A DNA stretch of 64,000 bases from Metaphire vulgaris (taxonomy: Eukaryota; Annelida; Clitellata; Crassiclitellata; Megascolecidae): contig JACLAT010000155.1 in assembly GCA_018105865.1 (NCBI GenBank), positions 21,001 through 85,000 on the forward strand. The letters are read 5' to 3'. Below, in pieces: positions 21,295 through 32,068 of the stretch. The notes beneath the pieces are model-generated. The model made no database searches, was not told where the DNA came from, and saw nothing but the letters and a program-made list of their open reading frames with translations. Every line of letters begins with the position of its first letter. The stretch's first letter is position 1. The translations under genes and the position numbers were made by a program.

Positions 21295-22350
21295 TAATAT
21301 AACTTAGGCCTATTAAATCTCAGCATTGAAAAAGTATGTGATTAGGGGCTAATAGTTATGTCTTATGTATAATATTGAACCTTTCACAAACGAAAAAACA
21401 ATCAGGCATGAATGGGCAAAACGAAATTGCAATGCCAAAATGGTTCGTGAAAATCATTGATGATTCGTTACATCCTGTGTTTTCGTTTATAAACAGAAAG
21501 TTGTGTGCAGTGCTCCGACACAAACCAAAGTTGTATTGCAACGCCTCCACTTGAATGTGGTTTTGGTCACTGTGAACAGCAAAATGGTTCATTTCCAGTA
21601 GAATTCTGTAGGGATTGCCCTAAGGGACAGCGTTGTGTACTGGATACTCATTTTGTCCACTACAAACTTGGAGTCTGCGAAAAAATCGATTAATGGATGC
21701 AGTTTCTCGTGAGTTGTGTTCCAATAATTTATGCAGTTTATATCAGCAGACTCAAATAAAACATATACGTTTCCAATCTTATTAAAATATGAAAATAGTA
21801 TTTTGAAAGAATTTTTAAATTAATATACAATCAATGAGGCATCATTTAGGCAATTAATCTTGCCACATTCAAAATTTTCGCTAAAAATTATTCAAAACTC
21901 AGTTGCGAAATTATCTGATTATGTATTGCTTATAAAATTCAAATTATCGTGATTCAAATCGTGATCAAATTGTGTTCTTGATAGGGTAGCATCATCGTAT
22001 CAGAGAAATTGCTGAAGGAGTGGAATGTCTTAAAGCAATTGCCAAGACTTCGAAACAGATTAAATTCTGTCGTCATTTTGAATTTCAACCAACCACATTT
22101 TCGAAAATTGTGTTCAAATATTGCATAAATTTTTGTCTTGGTTTTAATTTGAGTTTCCAGGGAAGTTATTATTGAGTTTTCCATTCTTTAAAATAAAAAA
22201 TATGAAGCAGTATTTGCGTGTTAATGTATTGCTTGTTAGATTCGTCTACATGAGAATTAAGTCACGCCGATTTGTCTGTTAGGAATAATGGGCTGTCAGT
22301 TGGTTCTCAAATCTCGGACTCTTCCCAAAAGTAGGCCAACGTCACAAACT
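21295..22350. other. AT-rich stretch with unrecognised short frames
   Basis: A cysteine-rich frame at 21,505-21,693 (CRDCPKGQRC among its motifs) and frames on the opposite strand overlap it. None matches a family I can name. The stretch may be decayed piggyBac DNA. It contains the 3' flank of the Rep gene. Confidence 0.4.
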
Positions 22351-22967
22351 TTAGACCCCCATAGGCGTCCTCAATAAATAACGTCGCGTAGGTGTTCTAT
22401 TTAATATTGTGACGAATTTATAAATAGCCGACGAACTGTTCGCTTTGGTCGCCGATGCATTGGCGACGCTAGCATGGGCAGCCTTGGTATTGAGAAAACG
22501 CCGGTTGTTAGGGCAGCGGTCGGTTTGAATTTGTAACGTGGGCCAGAAGAAGTGCATATGGCCGTTGTCGATGGTACATGACCATGGTTATTTGGACGCT
22601 GAGTTTGAGGAGGAGGAGGAGTAGCTGTGGGTTTGCTGGTGACATATACGGTGCAGTTGTTAGAGGAAGAAGATGGAGGAGGAGGGGGCGGAGGTGGAGT
22701 CGTCGGTTTACTGGGAGCAAAGGCAAAGCTGTTGTTACGCTGAGTGGGAGGAGCCGTCGGTCTAATGGGAGCAAAGGCAAAGCTGTTGTTACGCTGAGTG
22801 GGAGGACGATGAAGAAGAGAGGGGAGGTGGAGTAGGAGCCGTGGCTTTAATGTTTGCATATATAATGTTGTTGTGGGAAGGAGAAGGAGGAGGAGGAGGT
22901 GGAGTAGGTGTAGGAGTAGGTGGTGGCTGACGGCGCAATGACAGACGTCCTCTTTGGCTGGGCGTTT
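22351..22967 (-). CDS. rep: Rep-fusion gene copy 1, exon 6 (proline-rich C-terminus)
   Basis: Equivalent to 37,483-38,099, with the acceptor TTTTTGTAG immediately upstream. This copy has one extra G near 22,810 and one missing G near 22,495. The frame is thus shifted between those points and restored at the end. Both changes are in short homopolymers, so sequencing error is possible. Confidence 0.7.
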
Positions 22968-23116
22968 CTACAAAAAGAGTGAAAGACACTGGATTGACTA
23001 GACATGTAGACAAAAAATTGCAACTGCGAGCTGCTATTAAGTATAAAAAGCATCGTATTGCAAAGGAACTAGTAACTCGTAAAGATGTATAAGTATGGTA
23101 TAATAGCTGGACATAC

Positions 23117-23230
23117 GCGAAGCCAAAGGTGGAGCATCGAAAAGATTGTTGTTCTGATTGTAGTTCTGTTCTTTCTCGACCGATATATCCTGACGGCGCA
23201 GCGACAGACGTCCTCGCTGGGTGGGCGTTT
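23117..23230 (-). CDS. rep: Rep-fusion gene copy 1, exon 5 cassette
   Basis: 114-nt symmetrical phase-1 exon, matching 37,219-37,332 in length, splice sites and basic motif. Confidence 0.75.
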
Positions 23231-23449
23231 CTACACAAAAATGGGAAAGAAAGACAGCGGAGTTAATAGAAAATTAAAAACGCGGACAATACGCAACAAA
23301 TTAAATAGCTGCGAGCCGTTAAGTCCATGTATCCAGTAACTCCTAAATAACATCTAGTGTTACTCGTTAGATCACCCATATGCTGCGAACTAGTAACGTA
23401 TAAAGGAAATTATCATATATCTGTCGAACAAGTTCTTAGGAGCACATAC

Positions 23450-23566
23450 GCGAAGCAAATATGGGCGCCTCGACGACAATGCAGTGCGACTCCTCTTCTT
23501 CTTGATCTTTGGCGGCTGGTATCTTCTGACGGCGCAGCGACAGACGTCCTCGCTGGGTGGGCGTTT
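23450..23566 (-). CDS. rep: Rep-fusion gene copy 1, exon 4 cassette
   Basis: 117-nt symmetrical phase-1 exon, matching 36,883-36,999. Confidence 0.75.
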
Positions 23567-23735
23567 CTATAGAAACAGACTCAAAGCTGTAACAGTTTAT
23601 TTACCAGTTGTCAAGAAAAGGATGGCAAACTAACGCGAAGTACAGAAAACAGGAAACAACTCCTTAATCAAGTAAGGACTCTTTGAATTCGTACAAGAGA
23701 CAGTTCTTTTCTGGACTCAGTAAACGTCTGCTTAC

Positions 23736-23926
23736 GTGAACCGAATGCTGGCGTCTCCACGACAGTCGTTATATCTTGCGCCGTCCAATTCTTGTTGCCT
23801 TTGTCCGCTTGCGATGAGCCGAATATGTCGTCGTCTTCGTCGTCGCCGTCTTGTGGAGGCACAGTGTTGTTGGTTTTTGCATCGACAGACGCCGCCTCCT
23901 TTTAAATCGGTTGTACCTACACGGTT
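23736..23926 (-). CDS. rep: Rep-fusion gene copy 1, exon 3 cassette (1-nt deletion)
   Basis: Matches 36,522-36,713 but is 191 nt instead of 192, because a T run near 23,873 has five instead of six bases. Taken literally this shifts the frame and kills copy 1. It is in a homopolymer, so it could also be an assembly error. Confidence 0.7.
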
Positions 23927-24023
23927 CTGTATACGCGAAAAAAAAGTATCAGTCACGCCTATGAGCGAAAGCATATATCTTAACAGTCTACTTGCAACCG
24001 GTCCTAAAGACTTGTTTGATAAG

Positions 24024-24072
24024 CCTAACCCTAACCCTAACCCTAACCCTAACCCGAACCCTGACCCTTACC
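24024..24072 (-). repeat. Short interstitial telomeric repeat in Rep intron 2, copy 1
   Basis: Five to six CCCTAA units on the plus strand decay into CCCGAACCCTGACCC. They lie inside the intron between exons 3 and 2, next to a TA microsatellite at about 24,094-24,114. Confidence 0.85.
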
Positions 24073-24169
24073 ACCGCTAAAGTTCATATACTAGATATAT
24101 ATATATATATATATAGGTGACGAATTCTTTTTCCTTATATATACATAAATATAGCGCTACAATACTTAC

Positions 24170-24914
24170 GTGACGCACAGGGCGGTGTATCAGGTACGAA
24201 GTGCTGCGCTGGTTGCGTGATCTGAGGCATCCTCGGTTGCTGCTGCTGCTGCTGCTGCGTCGGCGGCGGCGGCGGCGGCGTCGGCTGCGGCTGCGGCGGC
24301 GTGGGAGCAGCTTCCGGTTGGGTTGCCTGTCCGTCGTCGTGGGCGCCTTGCATAGGGGTTGCCTGTCCGTTGTCGTCGTCGACACCACCTCCCATACGTT
24401 GTGGCACATTCCAGTGCACGTCCTTGAATAGTTCCCGGTGTTGGATGACGAAAATGGCGAATCTACGAGTTATGGCCTCGCATAAGAAGACGTCGTTGGG
24501 CCATAACTCGTTGATTTGGTAATTTGAAGTAACGATTACGCCGAGCGGTCTTATATATAGCGTTCCGCCTTTTGTTTCTGCATAAAATGCTGTCTCATCG
24601 GTCCATATCTTGATGCAGTGAGCAAGGTATTTTGCGGCGGTATGATCTACGTCTTCTATAATTACTATAGATTGGTTTGTGTAGCCATCCCACCATTTTG
24701 TCAGTGCTGATTTCATGTAGTACGTGATATTCCTAGTCCGGCAAAACTCCTTGGCGAAATGGCTCTTGCCCACGCCCGGTACGCCCGTCAACCAAAGGCC
24801 GACGGTCGAGCCCGGTCGCAGGTCGGCGACGGGTTCGGCGAGCACAGCATCTTGTCTGATCCGCTTTATGTTGTGATAGCAGCGGATCAGTATGCTGGGC
24901 TCTATGTCGTCTAT
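24170..24914 (-). CDS. rep: Rep-fusion gene copy 1, exon 2 (SF3 helicase)
   Basis: Same reading as 35,538-36,282, including Walker A, Walker B and motif C, and open throughout. The proline/glutamine tract differs from the other copies by one extra Pro codon and one fewer Gln codon, so the length is unchanged. Confidence 0.9.
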
Positions 24915-25172
24915 CTGTTAGTGTTAAAGGCATGAAACAAGAAATTACTGCAAAGATAAGCAAGACGACGGTGTGCTTTTCAATATTAAAAGCAAATTAC
25001 TGCAAACCACTTTTTATAAGCGAATAGTAGCTAATAATCTGTGATTGCCCAAATGCAAGGAAACCAAAAAACCACTATCTGTAATAGCTAAACTGCCATA
25101 AATTATAAGCTCGAAATACTCGGCTGACCATCGACCAGTTGTTAGTGGCGTATTACAGGCAAATGAATTTAC

Positions 25173-25547
25173 CTGTCCCGAGCGTGCTTTCCGTAGAGCG
25201 TCGACGTAGCGCTCTTTGTTGGCGCGCCCGCCGCTGGCGCCCTGTTCGTCTGGCACTTCGCCGAATTCCACGAAGTCGCCGTCCTTCGCACAGTAATTCC
25301 TGTTGTCGGCGACGCTGCCTCTGGCCCTTTCGAAATGCGCGAAGGCGTCTACCTTTTCCTTGATCTTGGCAACTGTAGCTCTATTTTTCAAACACAGAAA
25401 GCCTTGCAGATGGCGTCGTCCCGTGTCTGGGCAGGTCTCTCTGCCGTAGCATAGGTATGCCATTAGAACTTCGTTGAATACGATCGGCTCATCGACTCTG
25501 AAGCTGGTGAAGCACCAGCGCTTCGAACCACCGCCCGCTCCTGGCAT
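25173..25547 (-). CDS. rep: Rep-fusion gene copy 1, exon 1 (HUH endonuclease)
   Basis: The translation is identical to copy 2 exon 1 (34,905-35,279). The chosen start is the ATG at 25547, and an in-frame ATG 28 codons upstream (25631) would add a basic leader. The donor is CAG/GTAAAT, phase 0. Confidence 0.9.
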
Positions 25548-25639
25548 TGTATATCTTACTGACTGTACTAGACGCTTTAAAATGCCGAAAATCTTCTTCT
25601 TCTGTCTCAGGGAACGTCTCTTCTCTCGCAATGTCGTCG

Positions 25640-26124
25640 TCTAAAAGGACTACGCACTAAATCGTTTCGGACTATGTTCTGCTGGCGGGGGGGGGGGCCT
25701 GCAAGCCGCATCCGCGGCTGCGAATAGCCCAAGGGGTCATCATACTCTGGACAATACCGTTGATCGTCGTTCGTTAACTTATCATCAGTCGGTCGCCTGT
25801 CGATTCATTAGCTCATCGGCATGTGTTTATCGCGCATCATGAGCGCGGCTTATGCAACCGTTTGGGGGGTGGAGGGGAAAGATTGTGCAACGCTTCTGCT
25901 GGCCGTCGCTGTTTTCTTTGCCCTACCCTCTATTCAGGTGCTGTCGGCCTGTCGGTCATCGATTTGAAAGCCAGTGATCAGGCGCTAGAGATTAAATTGT
26001 TTTCGGTCACGTGGTCAACGGAACGATAGAGCCGGCCGGGCAGTCTACGTGACGTGTTTCCTTCCGCAGTTATTCGTCGTATGCTACTGCTTTCGAACGG
26101 TCTGCGTTTCTTGCTCCTTGCGAA
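25640..26124. promoter_or_regulatory. Shared intergenic region between divergent Rep and Rep-like exons
   Basis: About 500 bp separate the two divergent first exons. It holds a G run (25,687-25,696) and otherwise unique moderately GC-rich sequence. No clear TATA box is seen. A bidirectional promoter is inferred from geometry only. Confidence 0.35.
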
Positions 26125-26268
26125 ATGGCGAATAGGTCTGTTAATTGGCAGATGCAGGCGTGGCATTGCAAAGAAGAAGAAGCGATTCGTTACGACGCCT
26201 CTAAGATGTACTTCCTTTGCTACACAGTTACGCGAGGGAGAGCTTTTATCGGTTTCGTCCGAATGAAG
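26125..26268 (+). CDS. Possible degenerate Rep-like first exon, copy 1
   Basis: 48 codons from ATG to a phase-0 GAAG/GTAAAC donor at 26269. The stretch MYFLCYTVTRGRAFIGFVRM resembles the Rep segment around motif II (MAYLCY... then a GF-hydrophobic-K end), with similar spacing from an upstream tryptophan. The HUH histidine is absent, so it could not be an active nickase. The longer open frame to 26,514 reads into the presumed intron. No following exon was found. It could be a diverged tandem copy of Rep exon 1 turned around, or a coincidence. Confidence 0.35.
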
Positions 26269-26900
26269 GTAAACTGCGCAGCATACTTTATTCTTCTAAG
26301 TCATCTCTTCGTAACTTTTACTCGTCGCTTGTGTCTTGCTGAATACGTACATGACTCGAAGCTGTGCCGTTTACCGCTCGATTTAATCAACGTTACGCGC
26401 CATTTCTCAAAGCTGTGCAGTTCTCCTTTCGCTTTCATATACATAGGTATATATGAAATTAACTCTATAGTCGGCTGTGCAGTTGACCTTTCAATTTCTC
26501 ATATATATATATAGATTTTGATCGGTAGGTGGCGCCGAGTGTGGCAGCCAAAAACTTCGATCGCGTGATTAAATGTTATTTTTGTCAGACTGTTTTCTCG
26601 TTATGCTTCTTGCGATATATCAAAATTCGTATCGTTCGACAATAAATTCGAAACTAGCGCTAGTTTGATTAAAATTCGAGTGGCCACGGTGATATTAAGT
26701 TGTAACGGAACGATATCAACATTAACACCGTTATAAATTTGAAAATTACCGTTGTTCAATATGGCCGTCGCCTGATTTTATTTTATTCTTATCGCTACGT
26801 TTCTCGACTGGATTATTCTCGCTACGTTTCTCGACTGGATTATTACGGTTGCAGAATCGTGAACTCTCGTTTTCACTCCTTTTCTTGTCTAACCGAGTTC
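26269..26900. other. Presumed intron or 5' flank, no gene recognised
   Basis: It contains three spaced AGCTGTGC motifs (26,361; 26,411; 26,469), a short TA run near 26,502, and a directly repeated TCGCTACGTTTCTCGACTGG (about 26,791 and 26,819). Its end is likely the 5' UTR of the LINE that follows. Confidence 0.4.
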
Positions 26901-26920
26901 ACTGGAGTGTGTAAGCCTGC

Positions 26921-27573
26921 GTGCATCACAGTATGCGTTCGTTACGTTACACGTCGACAGAGCTGCTGGCTTGCTGTCACGGTGGTCGTCCTGCACCTTG
27001 CGTCGTTGAAACGCTATCTGAATTTGGGATTCTCAGACTCTATGAGACCTACATGCGTAAAGCCCATCGCCATCGCGGAAAAGAGGAGGAAGACGACGAT
27101 ATAAACCACTCCTTACAAGTTTAACGAATGGAGTGTATATTGTAGCTAGCTCAGTCAGAAGCAACCCTCAGATACACGAGTGTGTTCGACCTAGGGAGCT
27201 ACAACCAGTTCACTGTCACCGTCTTTCACTTGGTGCAAATAGAACTCTAAAGTTCGGCTTGCTAAACATCCGTGCAGTAAACCATAAGCTGGATGACTTA
27301 CTAGAACTGAATCGAGATCTTAGAACCCAGGTTCTATGCCTGTGTGAGACCTGGCATGACTCAAACTCAGCATGGATCGGACGACTACTCCAGGATAGAT
27401 ATACAGTCGTCGAGCAAGCTCGCAGACGCTCTACACGAGAGATAGAGAAACTGTCCTCCAATCACGGTGGAGTGGCAATCTGCGCCACACCTGGGATTCG
27501 TATGATGAGGATGGAAATTCCAATGATCGCCCAAACCTTCGAATACGTCTGCGCGCGTGTCACCTCAGAGTCA
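26921..27573 (+). pseudogene. LINE 5' part with truncated APE endonuclease, copy 1
   Basis: The N-terminal stretch has the ETLSEFGILRLYETYMRKAH pattern seen ahead of many LINE endonucleases. It is followed by LKFGLLNIRAVNHKLDDL and LCLCETWHD (endonuclease motifs with the catalytic Glu), then NHGGVAI. The frame stops abruptly at the telomeric array, mid-endonuclease. Copy 1 lacks one A in an A run near 27,080 and is frameshifted relative to copy 2. Confidence 0.8.
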
Positions 27574-27648
27574 GGTTAGGGTTAGGTTAGGGTTAGGGTT
27601 AGGGTTAGGGTTAGGGTTAGGTTAGGTTAGGGTTAGGGTTGGGTTAGG
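27574..27648 (+). repeat. Telomeric TTAGGG array at the end of module C1
   Basis: About twelve TTAGGG/TTAGG units start directly at the broken LINE frame. The G-rich strand points away from module C, as it would at a chromosome end. Confidence 0.9.
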
Positions 27649-27876
27649 CAACAAAAAAACGAGTGCACGGGCAACTACCACTGCCCCCGCATCCTACCCC
27701 CAGACAATAAGTTATTATATGATCTTATTGATTTTAGTATTATGTAACCATTGTATAAACAGCTCTAGAATAGGCTTAAATTAAGCTCAAAAATTAGTAT
27801 TATTAGATGTAAAAACCTGTTTTATTGTAGAATAATTCGAACTGTGATGTCAGATTCGAAGAGCGGCTTCACGTAA

Positions 27877-27917
27877 GCTCGACGCGCGTTTCGGGAGGTC
27901 CTCTCCTCTTCAGGAGC
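27877..27917 (-). ncRNA. Hammerhead ribozyme, satellite unit 1
   Basis: Same core as 32,527-32,568. Stem II is one pair shorter because one base of the first strand is missing. Confidence 0.7.
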
Positions 27918-28520
27918 AAGAGTAGGCTTCCAGCGGGCAGACCAACAGACAAATGACCAAACATCAGCAGCAGCAAGAAGAACCGGGAAAGACCAGAGGC
28001 TGGACAGGTACAATTCCAAAGGCAAGGGGGAACTGCCCGTATCTAAGGCGGGTCAGCTCGGGGAGAGGCATGCGGCCTATGCTCCGCCGGCATGCGGCCG
28101 GCGAGGAGGTGCCCAAAGGAGAAAGTCAACCGCCGCCGCGGCCCGGTCCCAGTCCCCACCACTGCCGGGGTAGTCAACAGAAAATTCAAGTCTTAGCCAA
28201 GGGGCGTAGCCAGATCCATTGTAGATTAACATACAGAAACTGACGAAGGGCAGAAACGAGGGGAACAAGCGATATGCGCTGGCTAGGTTAGGCAACAAAA
28301 ACGAGTGCACGGGCAACTACCACTGCCCCCGCATCCTACCCCCCAGACAATAAGTTATTATATGATCTTATTGATTTTAGTATTATGTAACCATTGTATA
28401 AACAGCTCTAGAATAGGCTTAAATTAAGCTCAAAAATTAGTATTATTAGATGTAAAAAACCTGTTTTATTGTAGAATAATTCGAACTGTGATGTCAGATT
28501 CGAAGAGCGGCTTCACGTAA

Positions 28521-28562
28521 GCTCGACGCGCGTTTCGGGAGGTCCTCTCCCTCTTCAGGAGC
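28521..28562 (-). ncRNA. Hammerhead ribozyme, satellite unit 2
   Basis: Complete core with a 5-bp stem II, identical to 32,527-32,568. Confidence 0.8.
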
Positions 28563-29173
28563 AAGAGTAGGCTTCCAGCGGGCAGACCAACAGACAAATG
28601 ACCAAACATCAGCAGCAGCAAGAAGAACCGGGAAAGACCAGAGGCTGGACAGGTACAATTCCAAAGGCAAGGGGGGAACTGCCCGTATCTAAGGCGGGTC
28701 AGCTCGGGGAGAGGCATGCGGCCTATGCTCCGCCGGCATGCGGCCGGGGAGGGAGGTGCCCAAAGGAGAAAGTCAACCGCCGCCGCGGCCCGGTCCCAGT
28801 CCCCCCACCACTGCCGGGGTAGTCAACAGAAAATTCAAGTCTTAGCCAAGGGGCGTAGCCAGATCCATTGTAGATTAACATACAGAAACTGACGAAGGGC
28901 AGAAACGAGGGGAACAAGCGATATGCGCTGGCTAGGTTAGGCAACAAAAAAACGAGTGCACGGGCAACTACCACTGCCCCCCCGCATCCTACCCCCCAGA
29001 CAATAAGTTATTATATGATCTTATTGATTTTAGTATTATGTAACCATTGTATAAACAGCTCTAGAATAGGCTTAAATTAAGCTCAAAAATTAGTATTATT
29101 AGATGTAAAAAACCTGTTTTATTGTAGAATAATTCGAACTGTGATGTCAGATTCGAAGAGCGGCTTCACGTAA

Positions 29174-29215
29174 GCTCGACGCGCGTTTCGGGAGGTCCTC
29201 TCCCTCTTCAGGAGC
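29174..29215 (-). ncRNA. Hammerhead ribozyme, satellite unit 3
   Basis: Complete core with a 5-bp stem II. Confidence 0.8.
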
Positions 29216-29821
29216 AAGAGTAGGCTTCCAGCGGGCAGACCAACAGACAAATGACCAAACATCAGCAGCAGCAAGAAGAACCGGGAAAGACCAGAGGCTG
29301 GACAGGTACAATTCCAAAGGCAAGGGGGGAACTGCCCGTATCTAAGGCGGGTCAGCTCGGGGAGAGGCATGCGGCCTATGCTCCGCCGGCATGCGGCCGG
29401 CGAGGGAGGTGCCCAAAGGAGAAAGTCAACCGCCGCCGCGGCCCGGTCCCAGTCCCCCCACCACTGCCGGGGTAGTCAACAGAAAATTCAAGTCTTAGCC
29501 AAGGGGCGTAGCCAGATCCATTGTAGATTAACATACAGAAACTGACGAAGGGCAGAAACGAGGGGAACAAGCGATATGCGCTGGCTAGGTTAGGCAACAA
29601 AAAAACGAGTGCACGGGCAACTACCACTGCCCCCGCATCCTACCCCAGACAATAAGTTATTATATGATCTTATTGATTTTAGTATTATGTAACCATTGTA
29701 TAAACAGCTCTAGAATAGGCTTAAATTAAGCTCAAAAATTAGTATTATTAGATGTAAAAACCTGTTTTATTGTAGAATAATTCGAACTGTGATGTCAGAT
29801 TCGAAGAGCGGCTTCACGTAA

Positions 29822-29862
29822 GCTCGACGCGCGTTTCGGGAGGTCCTCTCCTCTTCAGGAGC
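29822..29862 (-). ncRNA. Hammerhead ribozyme, satellite unit 4
   Basis: Core present, with stem II one base shorter on its 5' strand. Confidence 0.7.
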
Positions 29863-30468
29863 AAAGTAGGCTTCCAGCGGGCAGACCAACAGACAAATGA
29901 CCAAACATCAGCAGCAGCAAGAAGAACCTGGGAAAGACCAGAGGCTGGACAGGTACAATTCCAAAGGCAAGGGGGAACTGCCCGTATCTAAGGCGGGTCA
30001 GCTCGGGGAGAGGCATGCGGCCTATGCTCCGCCGGCATGCGGCCGGGGAGGAGGTGCCCAAAGGAGAAAGTCAACCGCCGCCGCGGCCCGGTCCCAGTCC
30101 CCACCACTGCCGGGGTAGTCAACAGAAAATTCAAGTCTTAGCCAAGGGGCGTAGCCAGATCCATTGTAGATTAACATACAGAAACTGACGAAGGGCAGAA
30201 ACGAGGGGAACAAGCGATATGCGCTGGCTAGGTTAGGCAACAAAAAACGAGTGCACGGGCAACTACCACTGCCCCCCCGCATCCTACCCCCCAGACAATA
30301 AGTTATTATATGATCTTATTGATTTTAGTATTATGTAACCATTGTATAAACAGCTCTATAATAGGCTTAAATTAAGCTCAAAAATTAGCATTATTAGATG
30401 TAAAAAACCTGTTTTATTGTAGAATAATTCGAACTGTGATGTCAGATTCGAAGAGCGGCTTCACGTAA

Positions 30469-30509
30469 GCTCGACGCGCGTTTCGGGAGGTCCTCTCCTC
30501 TTCAGGAGC
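30469..30509 (-). ncRNA. Hammerhead ribozyme, satellite unit 5
   Basis: Core present, with stem II one base shorter on its 5' strand. Confidence 0.7.
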
Positions 30510-31112
30510 AAGAGTAGGCTTCCAGCGGGCAGACCAACAGACAAATGACCAAACATCAGCAGCAGCAAGAAGAACGGGAAAGACCAGAGGCTGGACAGGT
30601 ACAATTCCAAAGGCAAGGGGAACTGCCCGTATCTAAGGCGGGTCAGCTCGGGGAGAGGCATGCGGCCTATGCTCCGCCGGCATGCGGCCGGGGAGGAGGT
30701 GCCCAAAGGAGAAAGTCAACCGCCGCCGCGGCCCGGTCCCAGTCCCCACCACTGCCGGGGTAGTCAACAGAAAATTCAAGTCTTAGCCAAGGGGCGTAGC
30801 CAGATCCATTGTAGATTAACATACAGAAACTGACGAAGGGCAGAAACGAGGGGAACAAGCGATATGCGCTGGCTAGGTTAGGCAACAAAAAAACGAGTGC
30901 ACGGGCAACTACCACTGCCCCCGCATCCTACCCCCCAGACAATAAGTTATTATATGATCTTATTGATTTTAGTATTATGTAACCATTGTATAAACAGCTC
31001 TAGAATAGGCTTAAATTAAGCTCAAAAATTAGTATTATTAGATGTAAAAAACCTGTTTTATTGTAGAATAATTCGAACTGTGATGTCAGATTCGAAGAGC
31101 GGCTTCACGTAA

Positions 31113-31154
31113 GCTCGACGCGCGTTTCGGGAGGTCCTCTCCCTCTTCAGGAGC
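31113..31154 (-). ncRNA. Hammerhead ribozyme, satellite unit 6
   Basis: Complete core with a 5-bp stem II. Confidence 0.8.
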
Positions 31155-31761
31155 AAGAGTAGGCTTCCAGCGGGCAGACCAACAGACAAATGACCAAACA
31201 TCAGCAGCAGCAAGAAGAACCGGGAAAGACCAGAGGCTGGACAGGTACAATTCCAAAGGCAAGGGGGGAACTGCCCGTATCTAAGGCGGGTCAGCTCGGG
31301 GAGAGGCATGCGGCCTATGCTCCGCCGGCATGCGGCCGGGGAGGGAGGTGCCCAAAGGAGAAAGTCAACCGCCGCCGCGGCCCGGTCCCAGTCCCCACCA
31401 CTGCCGGGGTAGTCAACAGAAAATTCAAGTCTTAGCCAAGGGGCGTAGCCAGATCCATTGTAGATTAACATACAGAAACTGACGAAGGGCAGAAACGAGG
31501 GGAACAAGCGATATGCGCTGGCTAGGTTAGGCAACAAAAAAACGAGTGCACGGGCAACTACCACTGCCCCCGCATCCTACCCCCCAGACAATAAGTTATT
31601 ATATGATCTTATTGATTTTAGTATTATGTAACCATTGTATAAACAGCTCTAGAATAGGCTTAAATTAAGCTCAAAAATTAGTATTATTAGATGTAAAAAA
31701 CCTGTTTTATTGTAGAATAATTCGAACTGTGATGTCAGATTCGAAGAGCGGCTTCACGTAA

Positions 31762-31803
31762 GCTCGACGCGCGTTTCGGGAGGTCCTCTCCCTCTTCAGG
31801 AGC
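31762..31803 (-). ncRNA. Hammerhead ribozyme, satellite unit 7
   Basis: Complete core with a 5-bp stem II. Confidence 0.8.
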
Positions 31804-32068
31804 AAGAGTAGGCTTCCAGCGGACAGACCAACAGACAAATGACCAAACATCAGCAGCAGCAAGAAGAACCGGGAAAGACCAGAGGCTGGACAGGTACAAT
31901 TCCAAAGGCAAGGGGGGAACTGCCCGTATCTAAGGCGGGTCAGCTCGGGGAGAGGCATGCGGCCTATGCTCCGCCGGCATGCGGCCGGGGAGGGAGGTGC
32001 CCAAAGGAGAAAGTCAACCGCCGCCGCGGCCCGGTCCCAGTCCCCCCACCACTGCCGGGGTAGTCAAC

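Larger units (their letters stand above)
13682..27573 (+). repeat. Module C, copy 1
   Basis: A 13.9-kb unit running from LINE remnants to the LINE endonuclease that abuts the telomeric array. It recurs inverted at 32,881-46,764 and direct from 52,395 to the window end. Matching positions in copies 1 and 2 sum to about 60,450, and in copies 2 and 3 to about 99,160, over their whole lengths. The copies are therefore collinear with few large indels. Confidence 0.95.
27649..32068 (+). repeat. Tandem satellite, ~647-bp period, 6.8 units
   Basis: Units begin GGCAACAAAAA at about 27,648, 28,291, 28,940, 29,593, 30,236, 30,881 and 31,530. Each boundary keeps a CTAGGTTAGG telomere-like scrap. On the minus strand each unit holds a hammerhead ribozyme and, downstream of it, AATAAA. 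Units differ mostly in homopolymer lengths. The 168-codon minus-strand frame seen in one unit is interrupted in others and is not supported as a gene. Confidence 0.95.

Noticed and set aside
21505..21693. Cysteine-rich 62-codon frame as a growth-factor-like or zinc-finger protein
   Set aside because: The cysteine spacing matches no family I can name, another open frame overlaps it, and its length differs between copies. It is left as unrecognised.
22578..22835. Arg-rich plus-strand frames opposite the proline-rich exon, and Arg-rich frames opposite the polyGln tract
   Set aside because: They are codon shadows of low-complexity Pro/Gln codons on the Rep strand.
25146..25160. GGCGTATTAC in Rep intron 1 as an origin site
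   Set aside because: It contains the TATTAC core but the second nonamer position is wrong and no flanking stem is present.
27720..27800. TAGTATTAT words in each satellite unit as a CRESS origin nonamer
   Set aside because: They differ from the nonamer at the last base, no stem-loop surrounds them, and the stretch is AT-rich.
31058..31564. 168-codon frame spanning a satellite unit (also 32,117-32,623)
   Set aside because: It is broken into shorter frames in most other units by homopolymer indels, has no domain, and overlaps the hammerhead ribozyme. A satellite artefact is the simpler reading.
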